Of a stretch of 64,000 bases of DNA, positions 16,753-25,292 are shown one piece after another. The stretch covers positions 1 to 64,000 of the forward strand of contig CBDBGT010000010.1 in assembly GCA_965205365.1 (NCBI GenBank), written 5' to 3'. The translations under genes and the position numbers were made by a program. The DNA comes from JALZUR01 sp965205365 (GTDB lineage: Bacteria; Bdellovibrionota; Bdellovibrionia; Bdellovibrionales; UBA1609). Position 1 is the first letter of the stretch. Every line of letters begins with the position of its first letter. Below the pieces are notes generated by a model. That model was not told where the DNA came from, did no database searches, and worked only from the letters and a program-made list of their open reading frames with translations.

Positions 16753-17799
16753 ATGTATATATTATATAAATTATTTTTTTTAATTGCGTTTTTCCCTTTT
16801 TCTTCCCAACCTTTTAAGCTTAAACCTAAAGACGCAGTTTTTAAAGAAAGTTATGTTTTTGTTAAAAAATCACGGGGTATTAATCTTAATGATTTACCAA
16901 ATGATAAAATTGGAGTTGAAGTAGACCATTATTGTTCTAAAATAATTTTATCAAAAGATGGCAAAAGCATAGAGTACAAAGATATACAGTATATTGGTGC
17001 AGTTTTTATAAGAAATCCGAAGAAAAAACTGTACATGAATGTTAACGGAATTAAAATTAAAGGGAAAAAATTAAGATTTGAATTGATAAAAAACTGTAGT
17101 GAAGTTGCTCCATATTACTTTACATCAAATGCAAATCAAATATTTCGTGGGATTCAAATAAAAACCGATGAGTCTGTAACTTGGATAGGACATTATAACA
17201 AGGACAATGGAATTTTGGAGGCAGGTGTTTTTAATAAATATGGGTATGTTGATGAAAACTTCAAGATTGGTATAAGCGAAAAACAAAAAATCAAAGATTT
17301 AAAAAATAATGATTTTTCAAATCCACGGTATCGCAGTGTAACTGGGAATCTTTGCACCGAAATTCAAGATAAAAAAGGCCAGGGCTATAAGTATATCGTA
17401 TTTGGAAAAATCTATGATAAAAAGAATAAACATGAAGGTCACATTAACAAACATGCATCATTATACCATGGAAATGCAATTTGTAATAATAATATAGAAT
17501 TAACACCTCAAAAGTTTTTTTGTAACCAAGAGTACTCTTGGAAAACTTTCTTTGGAAAAGATAGTTTTTTTAATTATAACCTCTCAAATAACGAAGCAGA
17601 AATAAAAACATTAGCTTTAGAAGATGTCTACGACGCAAAAAAATGTGAGGCTGCAATAAAAAAATATGAAAAAAAACATAAAATTAAAATCCCAGAATCT
17701 GTGCTCGTTCCTGAAAACGCAAAAGCTTTAATTAAGGCTGGAAGACATCCAGGGTATGAATATTGGAAAAAAGGAAAGAAACAGATAAATTATGAATAA
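16753..17799 (+). CDS. Secreted protein of unknown function, partner of large lipoprotein
   Basis: The 348-residue protein has an N-terminal hydrophobic signal (MYILYKLFFLIAFFPFSSQP) and is rich in Lys and Asn. Several Cys residues (HYCSKI, KNCSEV, GNLCTEI, AICNNN, FFCNQE, KKCEAA) could form disulfides. I see no named domain. It lies 6 bases after the large lipoprotein gene, so the two are likely translated together and may act together at the cell surface. No terminator is seen; an IS256 remnant begins 12 bases after its stop codon. Confidence 0.6.
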   Translation: MYILYKLFFLIAFFPFSSQPFKLKPKDAVFKESYVFVKKSRGINLNDLPNDKIGVEVDHYCSKIILSKDGKSIEYKDIQYIGAVFIRNPKKKLYMNVNGIKIKGKKLRFELIKNCSEVAPYYFTSNANQIFRGIQIKTDESVTWIGHYNKDNGILEAGVFNKYGYVDENFKIGISEKQKIKDLKNNDFSNPRYRSVTGNLCTEIQDKKGQGYKYIVFGKIYDKKNKHEGHINKHASLYHGNAICNNNIELTPQKFFCNQEYSWKTFFGKDSFFNYNLSNNEAEIKTLALEDVYDAKKCEAAIKKYEKKHKIKIPESVLVPENAKALIKAGRHPGYEYWKKGKKQINYE

Positions 17800-17811
17800 C
17801 AATTTTAGAAT

Positions 17812-18000
17812 TATTTTGAAAATCCATACACAACAAATACACCTAAAAAAACAAACCAAGTGATAAAAAGTTTAAAGTGGCAAGCCTATGGTTATAAAGA
17901 TATGCAGTATTTTGCATTAAAAATTTTAAAAAAAGTGTGGATATTTGAATTGTGAATATGCTCTTAATAACTTTAACTACTTAGCCTAGTGGCAACAAAT
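17812..18000 (+). pseudogene. IS256-family transposase, C-terminal remnant
   Basis: The DNA aligns with 40918-41108, the end of another IS256 fragment: both share cacaacaaatacac, aagtggcaagcctatggtta and the stop region. Small insertions break the frame here. No terminus could be identified. Confidence 0.75.
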
Positions 18001-18152
18001 TAAGGAAGGAGGGGAAAAGTGTCCTATTTCTTTACAGGAAGTCCAACATTGTATAAAGTTTTCAATAGTAATTTTTTAAATGGATATTCCAAAGTAAACT
18101 GTATATGTTCCGCCCTGAGATAATCGAAACAATAAACCAATGGAGGTGTAAA

Positions 18153-18470
18153 ATGAAATCGATTTTATCTATATTAATGTCCGTAGCTCTACTTTCTACT
18201 TCTGTGGCTCTTGCCACACCTGAAAAAAAAATTTTCAGTAGAACTGAAATAATCAACATACTCAATGAGGCAAAAAGTGACACTGTAAACACAGTTCAAT
18301 TAGACCTTATTGATCAAGCTATTTTAAAAGTTGAAGTAGCATCAAACCAAGATCTAGCAAATCTCAACACAGCTCTTTTGCAAAACATGGAGGTGGCTGA
18401 TACTGAGGATCTTCTTATTGTCTCTTTAACGACAGTCCTTATAGTAACTATTATAGCTATAGCTTTGTAA
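18153..18470 (+). CDS. Small secreted protein with C-terminal membrane helix
   Basis: The start is ATG 18153, preceded by the strong ribosome binding site tggaggtg; an upstream in-frame start at 18105 lacks one. The 105-residue product has a signal peptide (MKSILSILMSVALLSTSVALA), a charged middle part and a final hydrophobic run (LLIVSLTTVLIVTIIAIAL) that could anchor it. No family is recognised. A strong terminator follows at 18514-18550, so the gene is monocistronic. Confidence 0.65.
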   Translation: MKSILSILMSVALLSTSVALATPEKKIFSRTEIINILNEAKSDTVNTVQLDLIDQAILKVEVASNQDLANLNTALLQNMEVADTEDLLIVSLTTVLIVTIIAIAL

Positions 18471-18513
18471 TTACAAAATTGTAGCTTCTTAAAGAAGCTC
18501 TAAAAATTTATTT

Positions 18514-18550
18514 AAAAAGAGATAGAGAGAAAATTTCTATCTCTTTTTTT
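18514..18550 (+). terminator. Rho-independent terminator
   Basis: A 12-bp stem (aaaaagagatag at 18514-18525, ctatctcttttt at 18537-18548) with a T tract closes the small secreted protein gene. The stem's A-rich start makes it work in both directions. The rest of 18551-18764 holds no recognisable gene. Confidence 0.8.
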
Positions 18551-18764
18551 TTATAACGTCATACTTACTTTTTCAATATTTCTTATTTGGAATAAAAAGT
18601 CTCAACTGTTCATTTTTTTCATACCTTTTGCAACAAACTCCCATACTAACTAGGGCCTAAATCCTCAAATTTAATTTTATTACATAAGTAAACGCTTAAT
18701 TATTCGTCATATTTGTATATAAACTACCCATTAAAGCCTATCTGCTCTAGGCTTTAATTCTAAT

Positions 18765-19460
18765 ATGAATTTTAAAAAACTCATTAAGCTTTTTCTTTTT
18801 TCAAAACACTTTAAAGTGGTTTTTTTATTATTTTTTACTCAACTCCTTATTTTAAATTTTACTCAAATACTTATAAAAACAAAATCTTATAATGATACAG
18901 ATCAAGTTAAATTTTTACTTATAACCTTTTTGATAACTCTTATTTTTGGAGCTTACATAAAAATATATTCTATTTTTATATTTGGTGACTTCTTAAAGCT
19001 CCATTCTAAAAAATCTATTTTAGAGTTTTTAAAACCTCATTTAATCAATTGGATTGTCATTGAAGCTAGGTTTCAAGTTAGAGTTATACTCAGGCTTTTT
19101 CTTCTTATTATACCCGGTATCCTTGAGCTTTTAAGGTTAAGCCTCTGTATTCCAATGGTTTTTTTAGACTCTAGAATGAGTGACCCTCACTTTGATCCCA
19201 TTAAAGAGTCCTTAAATAAACTTCCTTTAAAAAGTCCTTTTTTAATGCCACTATTTATATTCACTCTCATTATTCCTTTATTAATATCTTTATCTATAAA
19301 TTCAGAAAAAATCATTTTCGAATCTCCTATAAACATACTCTTAGGCATAGTAACAGCTTTAGTTCAGTCAATAGGTATTGTTATTAGCTATGCTTATATC
19401 TTCCATATTTACTTATTAATTAATAAAAAAGAGAAAACACAAGGTGATTTAAACGCTTAA
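18765..19460 (+). CDS. Multi-span membrane protein of unknown function
   Basis: The 231-residue protein has about five hydrophobic helices (for example VVFLLFFTQLLILNFTQI, FLITFLITLIFGAYI, LFLLIIPGILELL, PLFIFTLIIPLLISL, IGIVISYAYIFHIYLLI). The central LLIIPGILELLRLSLCIPMV stretch recalls membrane proteins of the YciC or glycerophosphoryl-diesterase membrane-domain kind, but I cannot name it. There is no ribosome binding site before the ATG. It lies 11 bases upstream of the IMP dehydrogenase-like gene, so it is probably the first gene of that operon. Confidence 0.6.
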   Translation: MNFKKLIKLFLFSKHFKVVFLLFFTQLLILNFTQILIKTKSYNDTDQVKFLLITFLITLIFGAYIKIYSIFIFGDFLKLHSKKSILEFLKPHLINWIVIEARFQVRVILRLFLLIIPGILELLRLSLCIPMVFLDSRMSDPHFDPIKESLNKLPLKSPFLMPLFIFTLIIPLLISLSINSEKIIFESPINILLGIVTALVQSIGIVISYAYIFHIYLLINKKEKTQGDLNA

Positions 19461-19471
19461 GGAGAAACATA

Positions 19472-20521
19472 GTGGGCACATTTTTAACTAGACATGACAT
19501 TGCTCATAGGCCGGAAGGATTAACCTTTGATGACGTTCTTATTGTACCTTGTAAGTCAGAAATTAAATCTAGAAAAAACCCTGATTTAACCTCTTATATT
19601 ACAAAAAAAATCCAACGAGAAATTCCCATTATAAGCTCAAACATGGATACTGTTACTGAGGGTAACATGGCTTTAGCCATGTCTGATTTAGGTGCCACAG
19701 GAATTCTTCATAGATTTATTAATATTGAAGAACAGATTAAAGAATTAAAAATTGTAAAAAAATCAAGAACACCTTTATTAGCAGCTAGTGTGGGTATAGG
19801 TGATAAAGGAAAAGAGCGGGTAAAAGCTCTTTTTAATGCCGGTGTTGAGCTTATAACCATTGATATAGCCCATGGACATAGCTTAGCTATGATGGATTTA
19901 ACTTCTTGGATTAAGAGTGAGCTTCCAAGTTTAGAGGTTATCGCTGGAAATGTTGCAACACCTGAAGCTGTGAGGGACCTTGCCAATGCTGGTGCAGATG
20001 CTATAAAAGTTGGTATTGGGCCTGGTTCAATGTGCACCACTAGAATCATTACTGGTTGTGGGCTCCCACAACTTACCTCCATTGCAATGTGTAAGCTAGA
20101 AGCTGAAAAGCACAATATTCCTATAATTGCTGATGGAGGATTGAAAACCTCTGGAGATATTTTTAAAGCTTTTTGTGCTGGTGCAGATTCTGTAATGGTG
20201 GGATCATTATTAGCTGGCACATTAGAAAGTCCAGGTGAAGTTCGCCATGGTAAAAAACTTTACCGTGGTATGGCATCTCGCTCAGCTCAAGACTCTTGGA
20301 GGGGTGGAGTTGCTAAAGGTATGGCTCCTGAGGGTGAATCTCATATGATCAATATGAAAGGACATGTTGAAAGTGTCATTCTTGAACTTACAGGCGGTGT
20401 TCGTTCTGGGATGAGCTACATCAATGCTCTTAAATTTTCAGATATAAAAGACAATGCTCGTTTTATTAAAATGAGCACGTCAGGAATTAGGGAGTCTGTT
20501 GCCCACGGTCTTTTACTCTAA
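19472..20521 (+). CDS. IMP dehydrogenase/GMP reductase family, CBS-less
   Basis: The 349-residue protein starts at a GTG behind aaggag. It has the catalytic loop GIGPGSMCTTRIITGCG with the active Cys and the phosphate-binding GAGADSVMVGSLLAG-like segment. The flap region reads LYRGMASRSAQDSWRGGVAKG then APEGES, and the end is GGVRSGMSYINA. IMP dehydrogenases are usually about 490 residues because of an inserted CBS pair; that pair is missing here, as in GMP reductase (about 347 residues). The GMSY end is closer to IMP dehydrogenase (RSGMGY). It therefore makes XMP from IMP or returns GMP to IMP; sequence alone does not settle which. It is followed by murI after 14 bases. Confidence 0.82.
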   Translation: MGTFLTRHDIAHRPEGLTFDDVLIVPCKSEIKSRKNPDLTSYITKKIQREIPIISSNMDTVTEGNMALAMSDLGATGILHRFINIEEQIKELKIVKKSRTPLLAASVGIGDKGKERVKALFNAGVELITIDIAHGHSLAMMDLTSWIKSELPSLEVIAGNVATPEAVRDLANAGADAIKVGIGPGSMCTTRIITGCGLPQLTSIAMCKLEAEKHNIPIIADGGLKTSGDIFKAFCAGADSVMVGSLLAGTLESPGEVRHGKKLYRGMASRSAQDSWRGGVAKGMAPEGESHMINMKGHVESVILELTGGVRSGMSYINALKFSDIKDNARFIKMSTSGIRESVAHGLLL

Positions 20522-20535
20522 CAGGAAATACTAAA

Positions 20536-21336
20536 ATGAATGAACAAAGCTACATCGGAGTTTTTGATTCAGGAGTAGGTGGTTTAAGTATTTTTACAAA
20601 ACTTTTAACCGATTTTCCCAATGAATCTTTTATTTATTTAGGCGACACAGCAAGACTCCCCTATGGAACTAAATCAAAAGACACTATTAAAAAATATGTT
20701 AAGCGAAATATTAAGTATCTAATTTCAAACTACCCCATTAAAGCTATTGTTGTAGCCTGTAACTCTGCCTCTAGTGTTTTAAATGAATTAGATATGCCTG
20801 TAAAAACCATTGGAGTTATTAAAGCTGGAGCTCATGCTGCCCTTAATAAAACCAAAACAAATCATATTGGACTATGGGCAACAAGAACCACTGTTTCTTT
20901 AAAAGAATATGATAAAGAAATTTTAAACTTAAATTCTAAAGCAAAATTGACCTCTATAAGCTGCCCCACTCTAGTTACACTGGTTGAAGAAATGGGCAGC
21001 AACCATCCTCTTTTAAACATGACCTTTGACTACTACCTCTTAAATATTCTACACGACCATAGAATCGACACTTTAATACTAGGATGTACTCACTTTCCTT
21101 TTTTCAAAACCTCTTTAAAAGAACATATTAAATCAAAAAATATTGTAATAAAAATTGCAGACTCCTCTGAAAAAATAACCATACAATTAAAAAGTCTTTT
21201 AAAAGACTCCTTATCTTTAAATAAAAAATTAAAAAACCAAATCCTCATCACTGATGAGGCAACTCATTTTAAAAACTTTATTCTACAAGTTATGCCTGAA
21301 AAATACTCTTTCTCCCTTAAAAAAATAGATGTTTAA
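20536..21336 (+). CDS. murI: Glutamate racemase
   Basis: The 266-residue enzyme makes D-glutamate for peptidoglycan by a two-base mechanism. The catalytic cysteines are Cys75 in VVACNSAS and Cys184 in LGCTHFPFF, and the N-terminal FDSGVGGLS loop with Asp11 is complete. Length matches the family. It lies 14 bases after the IMP dehydrogenase-like gene on the same strand and is probably co-transcribed. Confidence 0.95.
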   Translation: MNEQSYIGVFDSGVGGLSIFTKLLTDFPNESFIYLGDTARLPYGTKSKDTIKKYVKRNIKYLISNYPIKAIVVACNSASSVLNELDMPVKTIGVIKAGAHAALNKTKTNHIGLWATRTTVSLKEYDKEILNLNSKAKLTSISCPTLVTLVEEMGSNHPLLNMTFDYYLLNILHDHRIDTLILGCTHFPFFKTSLKEHIKSKNIVIKIADSSEKITIQLKSLLKDSLSLNKKLKNQILITDEATHFKNFILQVMPEKYSFSLKKIDV

Positions 21337-21433
21337 AATTGCGACTTACAGCATCTTTAAAAAAATCAAGCTTGTTTTAATAACTTAAACTCTGTAAAAG
21401 ATAAATCTTAACAACATTAAAAAGGAGACTATT

Positions 21434-21964
21434 ATGTTAGGAGTAGGAAAAAAATTTCCACAATTTAACCTTACAGCTACTGTAGACACTAATCTGGATA
21501 AAGCTTTCACTAAGATTTCAAATGAGTCTTATAAAGGAAAATGGATGTGTATGTTCTTTTATCCTAAAGATTTTACATTTGTTTGCCCTACAGAGTTAGT
21601 TGGTTTTAATAATCTTTATGGTGAATTTAAAGAAAGAAATTGTGAGCTTTATGGTGCAAGTATTGATTCTGAATTTGTTCACATGGCCTGGAGAACTCAT
21701 AATGAAGAGCTTAAAGGCTTAGACTACCCTTTAGTTGCAGATATTAAAAGAGAACTTTCTGAAGACCTTGGAATTTTAGACCAAAATGAAGGTGTAACCT
21801 ATAGGGCAACCTACATTGTTGATCCTAAAGGAATGGTAAGATATGTTGCAGTAAATGATCTTGCTGTTGGCAGAAACCCGGAAGAAGTTTTAAGAACCCT
21901 AGACGCTTTACAAACTGGTAGCCTTTGCCCTGTAAACTGGAATAAAGGTGATGCAACTCTTTAA
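21434..21964 (+). CDS. Peroxiredoxin, AhpC type (2-Cys)
   Basis: The 176-residue protein reduces hydrogen peroxide and organic peroxides. The peroxidatic Cys51 sits in FYPKDFTFVCPTEL and the resolving Cys165 in LCPVNW, typical of the AhpC/Prx1 group. The start has a good ribosome binding site (aaaggag, 6 bases before the ATG). It stands alone behind a 97-bp gap after murI, so it has its own promoter; no AhpF-like reductase is in the window. Confidence 0.93.
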   Translation: MLGVGKKFPQFNLTATVDTNLDKAFTKISNESYKGKWMCMFFYPKDFTFVCPTELVGFNNLYGEFKERNCELYGASIDSEFVHMAWRTHNEELKGLDYPLVADIKRELSEDLGILDQNEGVTYRATYIVDPKGMVRYVAVNDLAVGRNPEEVLRTLDALQTGSLCPVNWNKGDATL

Positions 21965-21986
21965 CCATTTTTAATTTTTACCCTTA

Positions 21987-22027
21987 AAAGGCTGTTTTAA
22001 ATCTTTAAAAAATAGCCTTTATTTATA
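21987..22027 (+). terminator. Possible terminator after peroxiredoxin gene
   Basis: The 7-bp stem aaaggct / agccttt (21987-21993, 22014-22020) has a 20-base loop and is followed by an AT-rich run. It is a weak candidate. Confidence 0.4.
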
Positions 22028-22110
22028 TTTTTTAAAAATCAATAAAAAATCTAAAAAACACATAAATGCTAGATTTAGATGATAAGCTTTTAAACTTAGC
22101 TAAAAGGAAT

Positions 22111-22140
22111 AAAAAAAAGCAGTCTTAAAAAAAACTGCTT
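22111..22140 (-). terminator. Rho-independent terminator for spondin-domain gene
   Basis: The stem aagcagt / actgctt (22117-22123, 22134-22140) is followed on the minus strand by eight T residues. It lies about 95 bases after the minus-strand gene at 22236-22910. Confidence 0.65.
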
Positions 22141-22235
22141 CAAGAATGGATATGTATTAAGTAAATGTTTTTAAATTAGGTCTAACTAAGGCAAGTTAAG
22201 AGTTTTAACTACTCAAAAATCACCTTAAACTAAGC

Positions 22236-22910
22236 CTATATTTTCTCAATGATTACTTTAGCAAAAGGTTTGTTAAAACCTAACCCTGTTAATCTTTCAA
22301 TTGGAGTTGGATTTGTTGTTGGATTATTATTAAGTGAAAAGTTACCACCAAAATCCCCATCCTCAGTCCCTGCATTATAGGCATACAAGTTTATACTCCC
22401 CGTGCTATCAATAAATTTTGTACCATCATGTAAAGAGCGTCCATCTAACCCCACAACCCAATCCGGACTTGGAGCTATCATAGTTACAAAGGACACCATT
22501 GAATGCTCTAAGGAAACTTCAAACTCTATAACCTGGGACAATTGACTTGGGACGAATTGATTACTTGTATTTATAGATTGTAAGACTGTACCTAAATTTT
22601 GCTCTACTAAAATATCTTTATTGATTTCTGTAGGATTGCCAAGCTCAGCAACATTCTCTAAACTGCTTCCAGTTAACTCACCAACAGGAAGCAACCTATG
22701 TCCATCATTATGAACAGTTAAAACAACGGGTGAAAAGTGAGCACTTGAAGGTTGATTTAAATGATCAGTAACATTCCATAAGGAAGTAAAAGTAAGTCTA
22801 TATTTTGCTTTAGTGAGACTTCCTTCTGACTCATCTAATGTTTTAGAATTTTTTCCAGAACATGCCATGGAAAAAAGCAATACACTTAAAATTATAATTT
22901 TTTTTTTCAT
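22236..22910 (-). CDS. Lipoprotein with spondin_N domain
   Basis: The 224-residue protein has a lipoprotein signal (FSMAC, Cys17). From about residue 35 to the end it follows the spondin_N pattern: YRLTFTSLWNVTDHLN, SSAHFSPVVLTVHN, and the core VTMIAPSPDWVVGLDGRSLH, followed by an acidic-aromatic segment DSTGSINLYAYNAGTEDG. In animals this domain occurs in extracellular matrix proteins and can bind calcium; bacterial versions are exported proteins without a settled role. It is downstream of the alternative complex III operon, on the same strand, with a 98-bp gap and probably its own promoter. Confidence 0.82.
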   Translation of the reverse strand: MKKKIIILSVLLFSMACSGKNSKTLDESEGSLTKAKYRLTFTSLWNVTDHLNQPSSAHFSPVVLTVHNDGHRLLPVGELTGSSLENVAELGNPTEINKDILVEQNLGTVLQSINTSNQFVPSQLSQVIEFEVSLEHSMVSFVTMIAPSPDWVVGLDGRSLHDGTKFIDSTGSINLYAYNAGTEDGDFGGNFSLNNNPTTNPTPIERLTGLGFNKPFAKVIIEKI

Positions 22911-23008
22911 ATAAAAGCTCCTTAAATATATTTGTTTATTATTCTAAAAATTAATCACACCTGTTGATAGTCATTAAAAATTTTTATGTCAAGTCTTACT
23001 TTAAACCC

Positions 23009-24205
23009 TTAATAAACAACAGAATGTGAAGCTGACTCAACAACTCTTGGATCTTTAATGGGTACAAGGTTATTCTTACTTAGAAAGTGAAATATTGAAA
23101 ACAAGAAAATACCCATAAATCCGCATATAATTGATACATCTAAAACCGAAAACTTTACATGATGTTCATCAAAGTTTGGATAAATTAACCAAAAAAGATC
23201 TAAAAACTGAGTTCCTAAAATCAATACACAAACTATTGCCAAGTATATTGGTGTTCTCTTTGCCCACCTTGGCAATAACAGAAAAAAAGGAATTACAAAC
23301 TTAAGTAAAATCATAGCAATGGAAACAGTCGCCCACTCACCTACAGATCTATACATAAAAAACATAGTTTCTTCAGGCATATTCGCATACCAGATTAGCA
23401 TATACTGAGAATATGCAATATAGGCCCAAAACACTGTAAAACCTAATAAGAACTTACCCAAATCATGAAGATGATCTATTGTAACCATTCCATTAAAAAG
23501 ACCTTTCTTATTTAAAAATAATATTAATAAAATTGCAGCAGCAAAAAACGCCTGCATAGATCCACTAAAGGTATATATACCAAAAATTGTAGAAAACCAA
23601 TGGGGCTCAAGACTCATAAGCAGATCAACGCTTAAAACGGAATATGAAAGTGCAAAAAATATAATAAACCCAATACTATATGAAACTGTTTTAGCAATTA
23701 ATGAGTTCTCACCTATAATATCTTGTTTTAAAGAGTTTCCAACAATTTTTTTAGCAAATAAAATCCAACCCAAAAAAATAATCACAGACCTAATAATAAA
23801 AAAGTTTAAATTTAAATACACTTCTTTATGTTTTAGCAAATCGTCTGCAGCTACAATTTCAGGATTAAGCCATTTGTATAAATAAGGTCCTCCAAAAAAT
23901 AGGCCTATTATTAAAATAAATGCATAGGGGATAAACGCTGTAAAAGCTTCAAAAATTCTTCTAATATTCACTGACCACCTAGCATTAGTTAAATACTGTA
24001 GTGCTAAAAAAAATAAACTTATAACAGCTAAACTTGTGAAGAAAAAAAGACCCATTAAATATGCTTGCCAGGTTCTTTGAGCATCAATATTTAAACCAAA
24101 CACAAAACCCATAAAACCTATAAAAACCAGAGCAGCACAAATACCTTTATATTTACTTGAGAATAAAAACGGTGATGGTTCTTTAAAAATAATTTTCTTA
24201 TGCAC
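23009..24205 (-). CDS. actF: Alternative complex III subunit ActF
   Basis: The 398-residue membrane protein has about ten transmembrane segments, including VIIFLGWILFAKKIV, IILLFLNKK-type runs and FLLGFTVFWAYIAYSQYMLIW. The motif AYSQYMLIWYANMPEETMF is typical of the ActF subunit. With ActC it forms the membrane part of alternative complex III, which oxidises quinol and passes electrons to cytochrome c or directly to a terminal oxidase. It shares one base with actE. It is the last act gene; no cytochrome oxidase genes follow in this window, so the oxidase must be encoded elsewhere. Confidence 0.93.
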   Translation of the reverse strand: MHKKIIFKEPSPFLFSSKYKGICAALVFIGFMGFVFGLNIDAQRTWQAYLMGLFFFTSLAVISLFFLALQYLTNARWSVNIRRIFEAFTAFIPYAFILIIGLFFGGPYLYKWLNPEIVAADDLLKHKEVYLNLNFFIIRSVIIFLGWILFAKKIVGNSLKQDIIGENSLIAKTVSYSIGFIIFFALSYSVLSVDLLMSLEPHWFSTIFGIYTFSGSMQAFFAAAILLILFLNKKGLFNGMVTIDHLHDLGKFLLGFTVFWAYIAYSQYMLIWYANMPEETMFFMYRSVGEWATVSIAMILLKFVIPFFLLLPRWAKRTPIYLAIVCVLILGTQFLDLFWLIYPNFDEHHVKFSVLDVSIICGFMGIFLFSIFHFLSKNNLVPIKDPRVVESASHSVVY

Positions 24206-24771
24206 TAGTTGCCACCTTTTTGTAACTGTCTAACATAATCTACAACAGCCCACCTATCTTTTTCAGATGTAATTTGACTTGAGTAGCTTCCCATTAAACC
24301 CCAGCCATTTGTAATAACGTTGTATAATCGCCCATCTGTATATGAAACAAATTTAGCCTCAGTTAAGTCTGGAGGTTTTGTTAACATTTTAGCTGCAACA
24401 AGACCATCTGCCTTACCTGTATTTCCATGACAAATGCCACAATAAATTTCAAATTTTTCACGCCCTATCTCTTCAAAAAAAATAAGCTCATCAGTAGTTA
24501 AACTTGATTTCGGGCTTTTTAAAGAATCTGCAGCCTTAACGTTAAACTTATCATAAGGATAGGGTTTAAACCCTCTTGCTATACTTGTTTTAGGAGGAAC
24601 TCTCATTAACATTTTGCCACTAAAGCTTCCTTCTTGTGTTTTAATCTGAGGACCTTGCATCATATCTTGAATGAGCTCAATGTTTGTTTGGTTTTCACTA
24701 CCTTGGCAAGCCAACAGCAAAAAGATAGTAAAAAACACAACTCCTCTCTTAAGGCTTTTAAACACGAACAT
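24205..24771 (-). CDS. actE: Alternative complex III subunit ActE, mono-heme cytochrome c
   Basis: The 188-residue lipoprotein has a lipobox ending LLLAC (Cys22) and one heme-binding motif CGICH at residues 111-115. The stretch LTKPPDLTEAKF and the later WGLMGSYSSQI provide a likely axial methionine. It is the electron exit subunit of the complex, anchored by lipid on the periplasmic side. It is packed between actD (1-base gap) and actF (1-base overlap). Confidence 0.94.
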   Translation of the reverse strand: MFVFKSLKRGVVFFTIFLLLACQGSENQTNIELIQDMMQGPQIKTQEGSFSGKMLMRVPPKTSIARGFKPYPYDKFNVKAADSLKSPKSSLTTDELIFFEEIGREKFEIYCGICHGNTGKADGLVAAKMLTKPPDLTEAKFVSYTDGRLYNVITNGWGLMGSYSSQITSEKDRWAVVDYVRQLQKGGN

Positions 24772-24772
24772 A

Positions 24773-25291
24773 CTAATACTCCATCACTTCATGAACAGTT
24801 TCAGCTCCAAGCTCTTTCATCCAGGCTTGAACATCTGCAGATTTATACTGGTTATCTTTAGCAGAAATAAACAGTCCAAACTTATGGGACGTTAAATCTA
24901 AATCAACAACTGGAGGGTCCACTTTAGGAAGACCTAAAGCTATAAAAATCATAGTTTTAACTGAAGCTAAAGCTGCAAACAAAATTGTCAATTCAAAAAT
25001 TATAGGAATAAATGCTGGTAAAGACCACATGGGTTTTCCTCCTACATTAATGGGCCAACTTACTGCTGATGTCCACCAAGTAAGCCAAAGCCCAAATAAA
25101 CAACCTATAACTCCAGCAATGAAGGTGACCCATGGAAGCCATGATCTTTTAACTCCAACAGCCTCCTCCATACCATGAATAGGGTAAGGAGTAATAGCAT
25201 CAAAATTTATATAACCTTTAAGCCTAGTCTTTTCTGCAGCGTCTAAAATTATATCCTCATGGGTAAACACCCCCATAACACCACCGCTCAT
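24773..25291 (-). CDS. actD: Alternative complex III subunit ActD (DUF3341)
   Basis: The 172-residue protein has the DUF3341 layout: a soluble N-terminal part with YINFDAITPYPIHGMEEAVG, then two membrane helices (LPWVTFIAGVIGCLFGLWLT and PAFIPIIFELTILFAALAS). This family is the ActD subunit, which packs against the two large membrane subunits. It sits 1 base from actE and 1 base from actC, so the operon is tightly coupled. Confidence 0.93.
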   Translation of the reverse strand: MSGGVMGVFTHEDIILDAAEKTRLKGYINFDAITPYPIHGMEEAVGVKRSWLPWVTFIAGVIGCLFGLWLTWWTSAVSWPINVGGKPMWSLPAFIPIIFELTILFAALASVKTMIFIALGLPKVDPPVVDLDLTSHKFGLFISAKDNQYKSADVQAWMKELGAETVHEVMEY

Positions 25292-25292
25292 T

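Noticed and set aside
19708..20220. A 170-residue minus-strand frame
   Set aside because: It lies wholly antisense inside the IMP dehydrogenase-like gene and shows no domain of its own.
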